A DNA stretch of 64,000 bases, taken from Miscanthus floridulus (Eukaryota; Streptophyta; Magnoliopsida; Poales; Poaceae). Shown piece by piece: positions 31,366 through 43,740 of the stretch; position 1 is the first letter of the stretch; the number at the start of each line of letters is the position of its first letter. Below the pieces are notes generated by a model. The model saw nothing but the letters and a program-made list of their open reading frames with translations, did not search any database and was not told where the DNA came from. The position numbers were made by a program, and so were the translations under genes. The stretch lies in assembly GCF_019320115.1 (NCBI RefSeq), contig NC_089584.1, positions 102,038,320-102,102,319 on the forward strand. The letters are read 5' to 3'.

Positions 31366-34300
31366 CTGAAATGTTGGTTTATCATATTAACGAATGACAT
31401 CAGCTTGTAAGATGGTTTAATAATATATACTTAATAACAAACTGGATTTCTTAAGTCTCACACAATTACTTCTGAAGATCATAGACTTCTATGCAAGTTA
31501 AATATAAAAATGTCAAGCATTTTCCAAGGTCAGCCGGAGTCTAGTAAATTGAGCAATTGATGGCAGGACCAAAGCAAGTTTATTGTCCCCAACTGCAAAC
31601 ATGCTTCTATACAGAAAATTAGTAGCAAAACCTTCAGAACTCTACACACCAGAGAGATAGAGTGTTTAGCCCCTAGGCAGTCTTCACAAAATGCCCAAAA
31701 GTTTTCTAGAGTCTAGACCAAGCGAATGAAAAAGGTTATGGAACATCAATGGTCTGTAACTATATATTCCCCAAACTTCTAGCCAGAATGAATAAATAAT
31801 AATCCCCACAGGAAACAATATCATGTCAGTTTTTGCACTTATCAAAGGAAGAAACTATGGTTTTGCATAGTCAGTATGGTTTCACATATTCAGTATGTCA
31901 AACAGCCACAAGTTTCTAGCTTGGACAATAACAAATGCATTATAGGGCTATTGCACTGAGAACTAAAAAAACCGTATCTACATGATGACTTCAAGTGTCA
32001 AGTATCAACAATTTTGCACAGAACTGCAGTTGGATGCGATAGGTGAGTTTTGTTAAATTCAATTTACTTATTAGGACCAAGCTCAAATCAAGAAAAGGTG
32101 GCTCTTGCACATTTATACACTAAAACCAGTATATGGGATCTCAAAAGGAGGTGTTATCTTATAAAAGATAAACAGATGAGGACAGAAGTGCTATAACATA
32201 TGTTCAATGGATGATTTTGCATGTAAAAAACTATACCGAGAGTTTAGATTATATAGATCCCTTGGCATGTATCCTTCAGGTGACACAGAATCAGTTGGTG
32301 GTGGTGACCAGACAATAGTGAAACCCAGGGACGACAACTCCTTGGCCTTTGTACCAAGCTCAACATACCATTTCCCTGACTTATGAGATTCCCAGTTTAA
32401 ATCCTTGGCACAATATCTCAAAACCAGATCCAGTGCCAGAACATGCTGGCTTTGCGCTTAATGTGTCATCGAGGTGTACAGACTCATCTACAGAATCAAT
32501 GGTGGGGCTCCTGAAAATGCTATAAGCTTCTGCTGCAAGCCTTTCGATTTCTTGTAGGGATGTCCTCTTGAAGAACTTTATTCTTAGCTTTCTGACCTCT
32601 TCTAGACGATAGGCCAACCACCAGATTTCTTATATCACTGATTAAGCCATCAGCCTGTGAAGACTTATCCTCTACATTCTGTGCCTCAGCCTTGTCGGGA
32701 TCCTGAGTGCTACCATGCTGACCCACTCTTGTAAGTGGCACACAGAAATCAGATCCATTCTCAAGATTTCTCAACCAAGTATACTCATCAAGTTTGAGCA
32801 CAAAAAACAGACAAGAATACTCTGCATCTAGTGAGAATGAAATTGAGTTTCCTGCTCCATCAGCTTTTTGCTGCAACAAGAGAGAAGATGTGTGAGGAGT
32901 GTTAAACTTTTTTTTGCGCATAGTGAGGAGTGTTAAATTGATTTCAAATCAGATTAAGTCACTGAATCATCAAAAATAAAAAATAAATACATAAAGCTCT
33001 ACAAAATCAAAAACACAACAAGAGAACATATCAAAAGATCAAAAAGAAAACTTGCATGGAGCATTCAGGTGTACATTTTGTTGAGAGATGACCACTTGTA
33101 AGGAGATGATCCTCAGTTAACCAAAAAAAAAACCGTCCTACGAAGGCACCCAAATGAATGCAGGACGCACACAAATAAGAATTTAACACACAACTGTTAA
33201 ATGTTTATTAAATGTAAGTTTCAAATTCCTACGCATTTTAAAATTTACCTAAGGATTTAACCAACATACGGTCCCTCACAAATTTCATGGGGAAAAAGAC
33301 TACATCATTATGTTCTTCCTAGTAAAGGGGACCATAAATAACTGAGGAAACAAAAGAAATAGGCAAAGTAATGTTAAGGTGCAAATTTTCTTTATAAGAT
33401 AGAAGACTCAAGCTTGTGGTGAGTGGGGCAGGGGACAATAATAAGGAACTAAGGAAGGCCAAAATGAATCAAGTTTTGGATTAGAGATTCATATAATTCA
33501 AAGTACAAGTGGTATGACTTCTTTGGAGTAAAGTTGAAATCATAAAGCCCAAAAAATACAAGTAGGCTTCATGTAATCCCAATTCAAAGCTCTGCTGCTT
33601 GTTAACTATTATCAAGTCAAGTTACTAGTTGTTTTCTTTCATAGGCATTATATAAACTTGATGCAGTCCATTTGAGCCTTTGCCATCTACCATTCCAAGA
33701 GCTTAACTTCAAGGTCATACCTGCAGCAAGGTCTGAAGAGCTTTCTGTCGGAAGATTTTTGTTGTCGGTGGATGTGGTTCTGGTGGGATCTCCCATGTCA
33801 TATTATTGTCTTTGCAAACTCCCCAATGAATGACAACATCGCCAGGAATATCAGTGTCAAATTCCACAAGTCTTTTATGTGTTTCAATGTCTCTCCTCAC
33901 AGTGACAGTAACAAGATTCTGAACATACTCTGATTTTAGGATGGGGTATTCTTCATAGAACCCTGATATATGTTTGCCACTCAAACCTGTATCCTGAGGT
34001 GAAGTGTTTTGTGGCTGAGAACTAGATCCTTCAGATTTCTTCAATGCATGCTCCAAATCACCTGAGAATTAAGACAAATATATTACAAAACTTTCCTAAA
34101 GGCACAAAGGAATTCTTAAACTTCTTAGAACAGATATCATGTAATTCCATGAGTTTGCTTCTTAATATAATGATACGCAGTTCTCCTATGTGTTCGAGAA
34201 AAAAAATGTAATTCCATAAGAATGCTAGAGTTATGACTTGAGGAGCAAAACAAGTTCACCGGTGTACACAACGCTAGTTCCCAGGGAAACAAAAGGCAGA

Positions 34301-37089
34301 ACAACAAATTTACATGTTGGGAATTTTCTAACAGCATCTTGATATATAATTGCTCAGAAGTGCATTGGTTTGTGGATTTGTACTACTGCAATCCAAAGCT
34401 TGCATCTTTCTGTTCTATAAACTCAGAGATGAATTAGATGCTATAATGTATAATCTTTCTTAAAAGAAACCGATGCTCTAACATGGAGCATGCATTTAGC
34501 GCATCATTGATGAAACATGCCATAAATATGAAAATATTGAACAATGTAGAACATTGTAGAATGAAATAAATCGACAATGGAGCGCTATTCCTTTACAGAT
34601 AACCAGCTACATTTCAAAATCTCCTGTGTAATAGTATATAATATTCCAAATTCCAAAATATCAGAATGTACACATCACTCAAGGGCAAGCACATCACTAA
34701 AAAAAGGGCGTACCCAGTGCAGAGAGCTCCCGCTCTGTGCGGGGTCTGGGGAAGGGTGTTAGTGGCAAGCCTTACCCTCACCTGTGCAATGCGAGGAGAC
34801 CGCGACTCGAACCCGGGACCTTCCGGTCACAGGCGGTAAGACTCTACCGCTTGCACCAGGCCCGCCCTTCGGGCAAGCACATCACTATGATCCAAAAAAA
34901 TGTAATTGTTAATGAAATTCTTAACAACCTGGCCAGATATCAATATCTTGTTTTCCTCCACCATTGAAGGGTCCATTTAAGGGTATTCTGAAATCCCTGC
35001 CCTTATGCTGAAACCATGCACCTGTTTCCTCTTCCTAGCAAAGCAACAATATCCAAGACATTCAAATTTTACCCCAAGTAAACAAACCCACAACGAAGAA
35101 AAAAAAGTATATAAAGGAACATGGGGCAAGTGGTCAGTATTGCCTTTTTGTGTAGATATATATGTCATGTACTCATGTTTAGATGGTACCAAATTTTTTT
35201 GGGGACAACTACAGTGTTTGAAAAAAGAAATCCAGTTTAGGATCGTTTAGCTACTGTTTCAATTGGCACAATGTCAAAGCACCACATCTAGAAAATAACA
35301 TAGGAAGCTATGCAATGGTGTAAAGTTGAAACCTTTAGAACAAAGTTGACAGCAGCGATTGGAATGTCTTTATCAAATTTGATTTGCACTTCATAAAGGA
35401 GCCGTCCTTCTGAATTGGGCAAAATCTCCAATGGTGTTTCAATTGCATAGTCCTGAAAATTCAGATATTGTCCAGCTATTGAAAGCTAAACGAGCAAATT
35501 TAATGGCTAAATGATAATTAAGAAAGGCATTGGCTTTTGATTATCTCAGGTATCAATATAAACTTGGAGAATTTCTGCTTGAAAAACATAAACTTGGAGG
35601 AGGTTCCTGGCATTTTTATATCATAGTGCAAGTGACAGATAGCTGCAAGCTATATGAAGTGCTTGTAACAGTTTTCACAGGAGTAGAACCTTGATTGCAA
35701 CTGAACCGGGTGGTCTCATTTCTAAAGGAGGCTGATCCCATTCTCTGCAGAAACATCGATAACACAGGATAAGATGAAATTAAACATGGTCTGAGAAAGG
35801 TACAATCTGTAGTAAAGAAAACAGTAACCAATTATTTCATTTCCTTCTCTAGGAAACAGAATGTGAATGCCTTATTTTTTCTAAAACAAGTTTCAATATG
35901 GGGAAAAGGAAACGACAAGTTATGCCAGATACGCCTCGGCAAATTCCTTCTTTAAGTAATGTACACAAAGTCGAGATACCAAGACAATACCAAAGGAGTC
36001 CGAGCAAAAAAGGTATAGCAACTACTAATCTAAAATACAATAATGAAATCTTCTCCTTCAAAGTTGTCCTACATGCTATGAATCCAAGGCTCATGCTTAG
36101 GAGTTATTCCAAATTGGCAAATTCCGAATAAAACAAACAAGATATTTAAGGTGCGTATAATCGGATAACGTAGGAACAGACCGAAACTGAAACCGCTCCA
36201 ACGCCAACCCCTCGGCCAATAACACAAAAAAAATGATAGTAAAGTTTCGCGCCTTCCAGGGTAACATACAAGCAAACATCATACCCTGCCTGTTAATCAT
36301 TTTTCAATTGAAGTGGTTCACGGTTTCCCCTAATGTACCCAAAACTAGATTAGAAATTGCTTCATCCGCCATTCCACGCCCATTCAAGCATTGGACCAGG
36401 AGCTACTTGGATACAGCAAGCCAGAACACAATGAAATGTGGGCACGCTTGCCTGTCCGATCCCACTGTTGATTCCATTGTTGCACTTAATAATGCAAAAA
36501 TCGGCGTTCGTGATCCACAGGTCTCCATCGCCATGAGGAAAATATAAAATAAAAGGGCGCAGAAGATGATCAAATATTACCTTCCATGCTCATCATCGTA
36601 CGAGACACCCCAGTGCAGCACCCACTTCCCCGCAATATTACATCCGACAACGACCTTGCACTTGCCTTCGGCGTCCGGCTCCGCGTCCACCCTCACCCAC
36701 GCCTTCCCTTCCGCCTGGGTTTCACCACGGAGCTGAAGCATCAGCAACGCCCCCCAGACCAAAAAACGAAATACACACGAACACCGTCTCAGCACAGATC
36801 ACGCAGCGCGGCAGGGATGGAGGAAGCTACAGCTTGGCATCGGCGCAGGGGGAACGTCTCGGAGAACCCCGCTCCAGCGTCCTCGTCGGTGCCAGCCACC
36901 GGCGTCTCCGCGGCCCCGGCTCGCGCCACGACGCAGCCGCCGAGCCTCACGCGCCCGTGCTGCGCGGCACGGCACCGCCCGGCCCGCGGCCGCGCGGCGG
37001 ACACCTGCAGGAAGGCGCTCCCGAGCAGCCCGGCCCGAGCCGGCGGTGCCGCGCCCGGGATCGCGCGAATGCACCAGCTCCCCACCGAC

Positions 37090-37091
<2 letters not shown>
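31176..37091 (-). CDS. AMY3: Plastidial alpha-amylase (AMY3 type), 5' eight exons, incomplete
   Basis: GH13 endo-amylase that degrades starch inside chloroplasts; the family is about 880 residues with a transit peptide, two CBM45 starch-binding modules and a C-terminal catalytic barrel. Exons on minus: 37091-36831, 36714-36581, 35744-35690, 35452-35333, 35034-34929, 34061-33721, 32870-32237 and 31365-31176. All have GT-AG borders with phases that join. CBM45 hallmarks are KWVLHWGVSYDDE (exon 2) and GDVVIHWGVCKDN (exon 6). GH13 start segments are WESHKSGKWY and PEGYMPRDLYNLNSRY, then VLNHRCAQF. Two +1 shifts lie in exon 7. No exon after PHFQ is found down to the gap at 30445, so all three catalytic acids are missing here. 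Family assignment is firm; whether it is broken or misassembled is open. Confidence 0.88.
32237..32870 (-). CDS. AMY3: AMY3 exon 7, linker to GH13 start, with two frame breaks
   Basis: 634 bp, starting QKADGAGNSISF after a TTGTTGCAG acceptor and ending in TCTCG before GTATAG. The amylase sequence switches frame twice. One switch is after KNKVLQEDI in a CCC run near 32562; the other is after FEILCQGF in an AAA run near 32396-32398. Each is explained by one extra base in a homopolymer. Everything else, including flanking splice sites, is well preserved. Confidence 0.8.
33721..34061 (-). CDS. AMY3: AMY3 exon 6, second CBM45 module
   Basis: Opens GDLEHALKKSEGSSSQP in phase with exon 5 and carries the second starch-binding module (VTVTVRRDIETHKRLVEF, then VVIHWGVCKDNNMTWEIPP). 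It ends LQTLLQ before GTATGACC. No breaks are seen in this exon. Confidence 0.85.
34151..34205 (+). mobile_element. 3'-terminal LINE fragment (55 bp) with TSD
   Basis: Contains TTCTTAATATAATGATACGC, then a CTCCTATGTGTTCGAG segment and an A tail. These are the usual 3' ends of grass L1-type LINEs. It is flanked by ATGTAATTCCAT (34139-34150 and 34206-34217). It is a severely 5'-truncated insertion in AMY3 intron 5. Confidence 0.6.
34700..34870 (-). mobile_element. tRNA-derived SINE with 17-bp TSD, in AMY3 intron 5
   Basis: Read on the minus strand it opens GGGCGGGCCTGGTGCAAGCGG. This has a pol III A box (TGGTGCAAGCGG) and, further in, a B box (GGGTTCGAGTC). It ends GGTACGCCC followed by a run of seven T. 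The perfect 17-bp duplication GGGCAAGCACATCACTA lies at 34683-34699 and 34871-34887. It is in the same direction as AMY3. Confidence 0.85.
36831..37091 (-). CDS. AMY3: AMY3 exon 1, plastid transit peptide
   Basis: ATG at 37091 opens MSVGSWCIRAIPGAAPPARAG, an Arg/Ala-rich, acid-poor start typical of a chloroplast transit peptide. It ends FPLRRCQA before a GT donor at 36830. The frame is also open upstream of this ATG, through the (GA)n tract; I chose the first ATG after the tract because the family starts there. The donor GTAGCT is weak, so the exon 1/2 border carries some doubt. Confidence 0.75.

Positions 37092-37092
<1 letters not shown>

Positions 37093-37124
<32 letters not shown>
37093..37124. 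repeat. (TC)16 microsatellite, (GA)n in the AMY3 leader
   Basis: An uninterrupted TC dinucleotide run directly upstream of the AMY3 ATG. On the coding strand it is (GA)n, the kind of tract bound by plant BBR/BPC GAGA factors. It is probably in the 5' UTR. Confidence 0.85.
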
Positions 37125-37126
<2 letters not shown>

Positions 37127-38436
37127 AGTCCGGGTGAGTGCGTGTGAAGGAGCGGAAGCGAATGAGGGAACGAGAACGGAAGGAAGAGGGAGAGGAAGGG
37201 GGAAAAGCGAGGCGAGATGAGTCGGAAATAAGAAATGGCCCCGCAAAAGGTGCGAGATATCCACGGGCCGGATTACGTGGCAGGAAAAGCAAAAGGGTCG
37301 GCCGGGAAGATTGTTTCGCGGGCCCACCCGTCTGGGACGATAGCGAGGGCCGTGGGGGGACCGCGAGGGTCCCGCGCAGGGCAAAAGTTAATTACTATTT
37401 TGGGATCCCGGGGCCTCGTTTAACGGCACTAATTAATCATTATCCTATATTACCGGAGATTGGAGAAGGCGTGTGGAAGACAAAAGAGAGAATTCTCTGA
37501 TTGCCACTAAAAATTATAGCACTCCCTTCTTTGTCATATATTTTTTTAATTTCCTCACTGCCATCAAAATAAATTCGCACTTCTCTTGTTGCCATTTCCG
37601 TCGTCATTTGTAAAGTTTCTTTGACCGACTAGTGAGACCCACTCTCTCGGGCAAAAAAAAAGAAGGCGGCTGCGGGTGAGCGAGGCGACGGGGCAGGGGT
37701 GCCGCGTCTGACGATTTTTTTTATTTTTAACATTTTTTTAAAACTATTTTTAAATCTAACACTGTTTAATTTTTTTTTTCAAAACTAACACTTTTGGTCG
37801 TGCCTATTGTCATGACGTGGCCAAACAACACTGACGCTATGCATGGTGGCGCGGCAGAGGGGGTGACGTGGCACCGGCCCAGGCCTGACCGGCTGACGTG
37901 GCAGGCGCTGCTGCGCCATCTCGCACGGCGCTACAGCGCCGACTGCATGTCGCGCCGCGAGCCTCCCTCCCTCTCTCTGCCTTATTTTCGAACAGATGTG
38001 GAGGGCGATCATGCGGCCCCCTCCCACCTCTTCCAAGGGCTACTGCCGCCCGGCCCTCCCTGCCCGCCTCCCTTCCTCCCTTCCCCCAAGCTTCTCCTCG
38101 GCCTCGGTCACGGTAATAATGCTTTTATTTGTCGTTTGAACGGTGGATTCAAATATCATGAATGGTAGTTAAGGTTTAGAGGAAAATTATATTTGGGAAC
38201 TATGGGCTAGGATTTGAAGGAAGATATTAGCTTGATTTTATCAATGTTAAGGTTAATTGGTTAGTTAGAAGTATGTTTACCATGTTTAGTGTAAGGTTTA
38301 TTTTTGTTCCTATAAGTATTGGTTATATTATTTTAGTTGTAATGCAAATGGTTCTCTTTTATATTAATTTACGATGTTTTGATTGATGGTAAATTACAAC
38401 CGTTTTATTAGATGGAATACATGTTTCTGTAGTAGT
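37125..38436. other. AMY3 upstream region and left part of a MULE-like element
   Basis: 37125-37450 is GC-rich and gives way to AT-rich sequence; it is the likely AMY3 promoter. From about 37700 the sequence has poly-A/T tracts (TTTTTAAAACTATTTTTAAA), then a GC-rich part with several ACGTGGC boxes and CT-rich leader-like sequence (37900-38100), then AT-rich sequence to 38436. This could be the terminus and promoter of the transposon whose plus-strand gene lies after the LTR at 42217. I see no convincing protein in it. Confidence 0.3.
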
Positions 38437-41400
38437 TGTGGCAAAAACGGGGTTATCCTAGAGAATTGTACCTCAATACGTCTAGCAAAGATGACCCGTC
38501 CCTTCTAACCTCCCTGTCCCTAACTATGACTTTGGTTTCCCGGTTGACGTGTTTCAATCGAGACATCCGGACACAACAACGCGTTGTGTGGCAAAATTGT
38601 CCGAAATAACACGCTTTCGGAGACGCTCGTCTTCCACTAGACACTAAGCACCTCGAAAGAGAGCTATATCGAACAGTTCCGTCGAGCACACCCCAAGGGA
38701 GAACTCGAAATAATCTATGTTTTACATCCAGAATCTAATAATGAGTACGAGCTTACAATACTTAGTCCATTTCATACAACCAGAGTTCTTGGAAATTATT
38801 TATTATAATACCAGAGTTTAGAGTGCGATAATTAAACAGTGAAATAAAAATAAACATCTAGCGGGAACGATACAAGGATCCGTATGTGCCCACCAGAAGA
38901 ATTCTCCACACCAGAGCTACTCCTCAAGCTGCACCTGCAACAGGGGTAAAATAAACCCTGAGTATACAATGTACTCGCAAGACTTATCTGACTAGTAGGA
39001 ATAGTTCCCGGCTCTCAAGAATATGATAGGCAATATGTGTTTGTTGTTTTCTTTTTGTTTGCGAAAAGCATTGCTAATAGTTCATCCTTACAGTCAAGTT
39101 TTATTAGCAGTCATGATTATTTCATTAGCTAACCATTCTAGGTAAGCACCTATTCTACTTTTAAGCAAGGGTCGAGCAATCAAAACTATTTCATTATCTT
39201 TTATCTTCCAGTTCTTACTACGGTGCTAGACCATAGCCAAGTCATACCATCTTACAGAAATGGTGATTCGTGAACCAATGTATCCCAGTTGGATACCCCG
39301 AAACACACGCCCCATGGGCACAAACAAGACCAACCCATTTCACTCCTGTCACGAGGTCTAGGTCCCCATCCAAACTTGGACTCTAAGCCCCCACACTTGA
39401 GACCTGATCTTAGTATGGTGCTTAGATCTCCACCTTTTCCCGTCTCCAATCAGTCGGTCCGAAAAGAGCCAGAACCCATGACAAGAGCGTAATGAGCCTT
39501 CCCGCTCTCATAAGCAAGTATATGCTCAGGATAATAAGTCTGTGACCTGACTACCATCCACAGCAATGGACGGTCCTTAATCAACATGAATAAGGAAAAT
39601 AGTATAACCAAGCTAAGTCCCATTGGCCACGGGACATAACCTATTACATCCACCAATACCCATACCATATCCCTGCACTGTCTCTATTTTCTCTTTCATC
39701 ATTTTATTATGAGAGTAAGAATAATCATCTATTGTGAGTAACGACAGGTTACTCACGCTACCAAAAACCTAAGCATATCAACTACTCGAACCTGTACTAG
39801 TAGGACTCATATGATAATTATATCTATGCATGTGGTTTTTATAAAATCCTGTAATATAAATGCACATCACACATATATATATTCAGTGATTATAAAAAAT
39901 AAGGGTTATGCTCTGGGGCTTGCCTTGGACAGGCGTGGTGTCAGCTGAGTCAGTCAGTGGTGGCTCCGGGACCTTCTCTTGTACGAGAATCTCTTCCTCG
40001 TACTCCTTGATAATCTCCTCGAACTCATGAACGCCGGTGACCATGATTTCTGCCAACTCGTTCTCTATATTCATGCGATGATGATGCAACACTTAGCATT
40101 TATGCAACAACAATTCTTAAAATAAGAATACGCATACTAAGCTACTAAGTTAGCTCTAATGACTAAGGTATTAAGCTAACTATCATCTTTACCAAGCAAA
40201 GTATTGGGTTCAACAAACAAACACCTAGTTTTAGAAATGAAGAATATATCTTTATTTCTACTAATGATTTAATAAATATTGAAATAAAGAGCATTTAACT
40301 ATCCTAATGCTTAGTCTATTATAAAGCTACAAAAATTTCAGTGAGCACATAATAATATAATGAAGCCACTATAAAAATTTTAGGACTAAAACTATCACCA
40401 ATTTACCACAAAAATTCCTACAGTATTTAACCTAATAATATTAAGCACTCTCAAATGATTTAATAGCTCCTGGTATCAACATGTATATATATGAACTAAA
40501 TATACTAATAGATTGAGAACAATTTTAGGAACCTAACAAAATTTGTTTCATAATTTTTGGATACCTACATGATTTTATATGATTTACCAATGATCAACTC
40601 AAAAATTAAATTAGAAAACTATTTCTAATTCCTTATGAAAAAGAAAAACGAATTCTCCCGCGTGGCCCACACGCGTGGCCCACGAGATGTAGCGCGTGCG
40701 TGAGCATGCGGTGGCCTATGGTGCGGCCCACGCGAGACCGACCTACAGCGCGAGACGGCCCATGACGGAGGGAATCCCCCGCGCGCTGGCAATTTTGCAA
40801 AAGAGACATCTCACTTCTTTTAAATTACAACTAAGTACTAACACTATTTCTCCCTTCCTCAGAATTTCTCACTTAACCCACTAGCCTTTCCCTAATTCAC
40901 CCATGCGCACCCTCAGCAACTCAGTGCACGGCGGCACGATGAGCGGTGGCACTGGGCGCTTACATCAGCCACCTAGGACCTGTGTGGGCCCACCTAATGG
41001 GTCGGTCACCATCTCTGACCCAAGCGGCTATGTTAAGCGGCGATGTAGGGTGACACGACTAGTTAGGAAAGGGTGCAGTGGCGCGTGGCCATCCACGACG
41101 GCGGCATCACTGTTCCGGTGGGCTAGGGTAGCTACAGGCCTAATTGGTTAGCTCGTGAGCATCAGGAGGCTGCCATGGACCAGTCTGAGGTGATGGTTTG
41201 GGCAGAGGATGATAAAGGAAGGCTAGCCATGTGCGGCCAAGCCATGCAGTGGCGTACCACGGTGGCACGGTCATGTTAGCGACGATGGAAAGGCGGTAGC
41301 GGTTCGGCTAAGGCACGTAGGGTGAAGAGGGAGTCAAGGTGATGCTAGTGGTGCAAGTGAATTGGCTTAGGAGGGACGGTGGGAGGGCTGCCCACATCCA

Positions 41401-42216
41401 CAGCCGGACATGGCCTTATCGGCATGGTGGCAAGAGAAACTCCAAAATTGGAGCTTGGGCGTGCTCGCTTCAAAGATGGGTAGGGGTCGGGCAGCGAGAG
41501 GACATGATGGTGAAGCCATGGATACGCTAAATTGAATGGAGGTGATCGTTCGCTGGGTAAATTGAATGGCGCGGCTCGTGGCGATAGCAGAGGGAGAAAG
41601 AGAGAAACGGGGCATGGCAAGTGGCTCGACTCATCCTCACCTTGGCAGGATGCGGCCAGTGAGATTGTGGAGGCCCACGCGTAGGCGCTAGCAGACAGGT
41701 GTGCGCGCTTCTGACCGACGTGGCCCACGCGGACGCAGTGTCTTAAATGAGAAGGCGACGATGAGCTCGACCACGTGCGCGTGGTAGTGGTGGACTTGAA
41801 CTAGGCCGGTAGTAGCATAGAGGGTATAGTGGACAAGCATGGATGTGACAATGATGTGACTGCAGCAGCAGCATCGTGGCATAAGGCGAGTCGGCAGTGC
41901 GGCGAGGCAGTAGTGCGCGGACACGACGACAAGGTGATAGCACCGGCAGTGGCTTTGTCGTGGTGTGGGGTGGGCGACAGCAGCTATGTGCGGCGAGGCT
42001 AGTGGTAGCCGGACCATAGCCAGGCCAGAGGCAGCCACGGCTGGTCACACACGGTAGCGCGCGCACGTGTGACCAACGCGGCGAACCAACCCGAGACCGA
42101 GTCATGCATGAATTTTAAAGAACCTATAAAAACTAAACGATTGTTTTAGGAGCCAAACCATCTTCACTATGCTCAAGAGGGCATATGAGAGTACCAAATC
42201 GAGCTATAACACTACA
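38437..42216 (-). mobile_element. Tekay-type LTR, solo or nearly so
   Basis: The left end TGTGGCAAAAACGGGG corresponds to the LTR end TGTGGCAGAACC at 51790 and 61037. Inside, the ACCTGCAACAGGGGTAAAATA...ACCCTGAGTA block matches those at 45588 and 52220. The right end is near ATAACACTACA (42206-42216). The next bases (CCACCCCTTAACC) look like a remnant of the purine tract in minus sense, so a little internal sequence may remain. No target duplication found. About 3.8 kb, with no coding potential. Confidence 0.55.
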
Positions 42217-42261
42217 CCACCCCTTAACCTAATCTCTCAAAATAATTTACTAAACATAGCA

Positions 42262-43740
42262 ATGTCTAGCTGTTGATAGACTTGGAAATTTTCAATGGAG
42301 AAGGAGAAGCACCTAGCCACAGTTAGACGACTCAAGGAACCTCTTCTGTGCGATTGCAGAGATTGAACTATGATAAACCCTAAGAATACATTGGAGTTTG
42401 TGTGTCCAAACAAGCATGAAGTAAGTGAAAAGTGTATCTATTGAAATGTTGAACTATATGTGTTCATGTACTAATGTCACATTTTTTATTTAGGTGTTTT
42501 CAATGGAGAAGTGTCATTTTAAGGAGTGGCTCTATAGTCCCATGAATCAATGGTTGGAGCTGCCAAAGGCAAAGGAAAAGAAGAAAGAAAAGGTAATTTT
42601 CGAAGCACCTCCTATCATATGCGAATGAGGTGTTAAAGCCAACTACGGCCTAGTCCCTTTAGATCTTGGAATAGGCCATTGGTGTGGCCATATGGTTGAC
42701 TATGATGAGGTTGGTTACTATTGTGGGAAACATGAAATCATATTTTTATCTTTTGCGAAGGCTTATAATATAATTTTTCGTTTGAATAGAGCACTAGGAA
42801 ATGCAAGTGGGAATCTTATGATGATCAAGCTAAGTTCCTAGATGAAATCAAGGCGAGGCAAGTAATTGCACAGAAGTTTGGTTATGGACCTCAGTTTGTT
42901 GAGCTCTTGGTTAAACAGCACATAAAGAAGATGCGTGAGTTTGCTAGATAGCGTGGTTTTCATAACCTGATGGTGTTAGGCTTGACAAATGGGGGTTGTA
43001 GAGATAGTGGGTGTTAAAGGAGGAGAGGGCAAGGATGGAGGCAAGGGAGGAGACAAGAGTATAGATGCAGGTCTTGAACGACCATGTTGTTGCATTGTGT
43101 GCCAGTGAGTGATTGAAAGCCTTGTTATTTTTGCTGCCTGCTTTTAAATGTAATATAATCGTGTTGCTAATTGGTTGCATTTAATACATGAAGGGGTTGG
43201 ACGCAGTGAGGACCATGCCACAGAGGTGGCCCATGTAAGGTTTTAGAAGAAGAAGTTATATGAGCACAGAATGTGAGCTAGTCGCACCATTTTATCTCTG
43301 ATTGTCATTGCCGATGATGGGGACAATGATGAGGATGACACTACCATGTTGAGCAATCTCATCGCTCTAGCAAAGGTGGGCTTTTAGGCAGACAAGGATG
43401 AGGATGACACTAGCAAACTGAGCAAGCTCATCGCTCTAGCATACTTGGGCTTGCAGGTAGAGGAGGACACATTCTTCTCTCTGGCCACAGAGGTCGTAGA
43501 TGAAGTGGGGGCCGCTTACTACAAGCAATGGGTAGATTAGGGCAATGCAGGTGAGCCTAGCCACATGAACAAGGTAGAGAAGGATGCGTTCTTGTTTTAG
43601 GCCACAGATGAAGCAGAGGCGCTTACTACAGGCGATAGACAGATCAGGGCAATGCAGGTCAGCCTAACCACAGCAACAAGGTTGTGGTAGAGGATTGGTA
43701 CTCGAACGATGAGTTACTTACTCAGTATGTTTCTGACTGA
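42262..43740 (+). pseudogene. Degenerate transposon gene with GRF-type zinc finger
   Basis: Exonic pieces: CDC at about 42353 and FVCPNKHE ending at 42420; then, after an intron (GTAAGT 42421 to TAG 42493), CHFKEWLYSP. The CxC...FVCP...CHFKEW pattern fits a GRF zinc finger. Next come VKANYGLVPLDLGIGHWCGH and, after another putative intron ending at about 42790, RKCKWES, then VIAQKFGYGPQFVELLVKQH. A final acidic repeat unit (DEDDTSKLSKLIALA) occurs twice near 43340-43440. Several stops break each exon. Such genes accompany grass MULE-like elements. The product's role is unknown. Confidence 0.5.

Noticed and set aside
34745..34870. Possible tRNA gene on the minus strand (A and B boxes, GGGTTCGAGTC)
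   Set aside because: The sequence runs on for another 80 bases past the tRNA-like part, ends in a T tail and is flanked by a 17-bp duplication; it cannot fold as a full cloverleaf as read. It is a SINE.
36586..37220. Plus-strand ORFs of 183 and 128 codons
   Set aside because: They are antisense to AMY3 exons 1-2 and the GA leader; Arg/Pro/Ser-rich translation with no domain.
41345..42105. Minus-strand ORFs of 116-127 codons
   Set aside because: GC-rich part of a Tekay-type LTR; compositionally biased, no domain, and the equivalent part of the other LTR copies is not coding.
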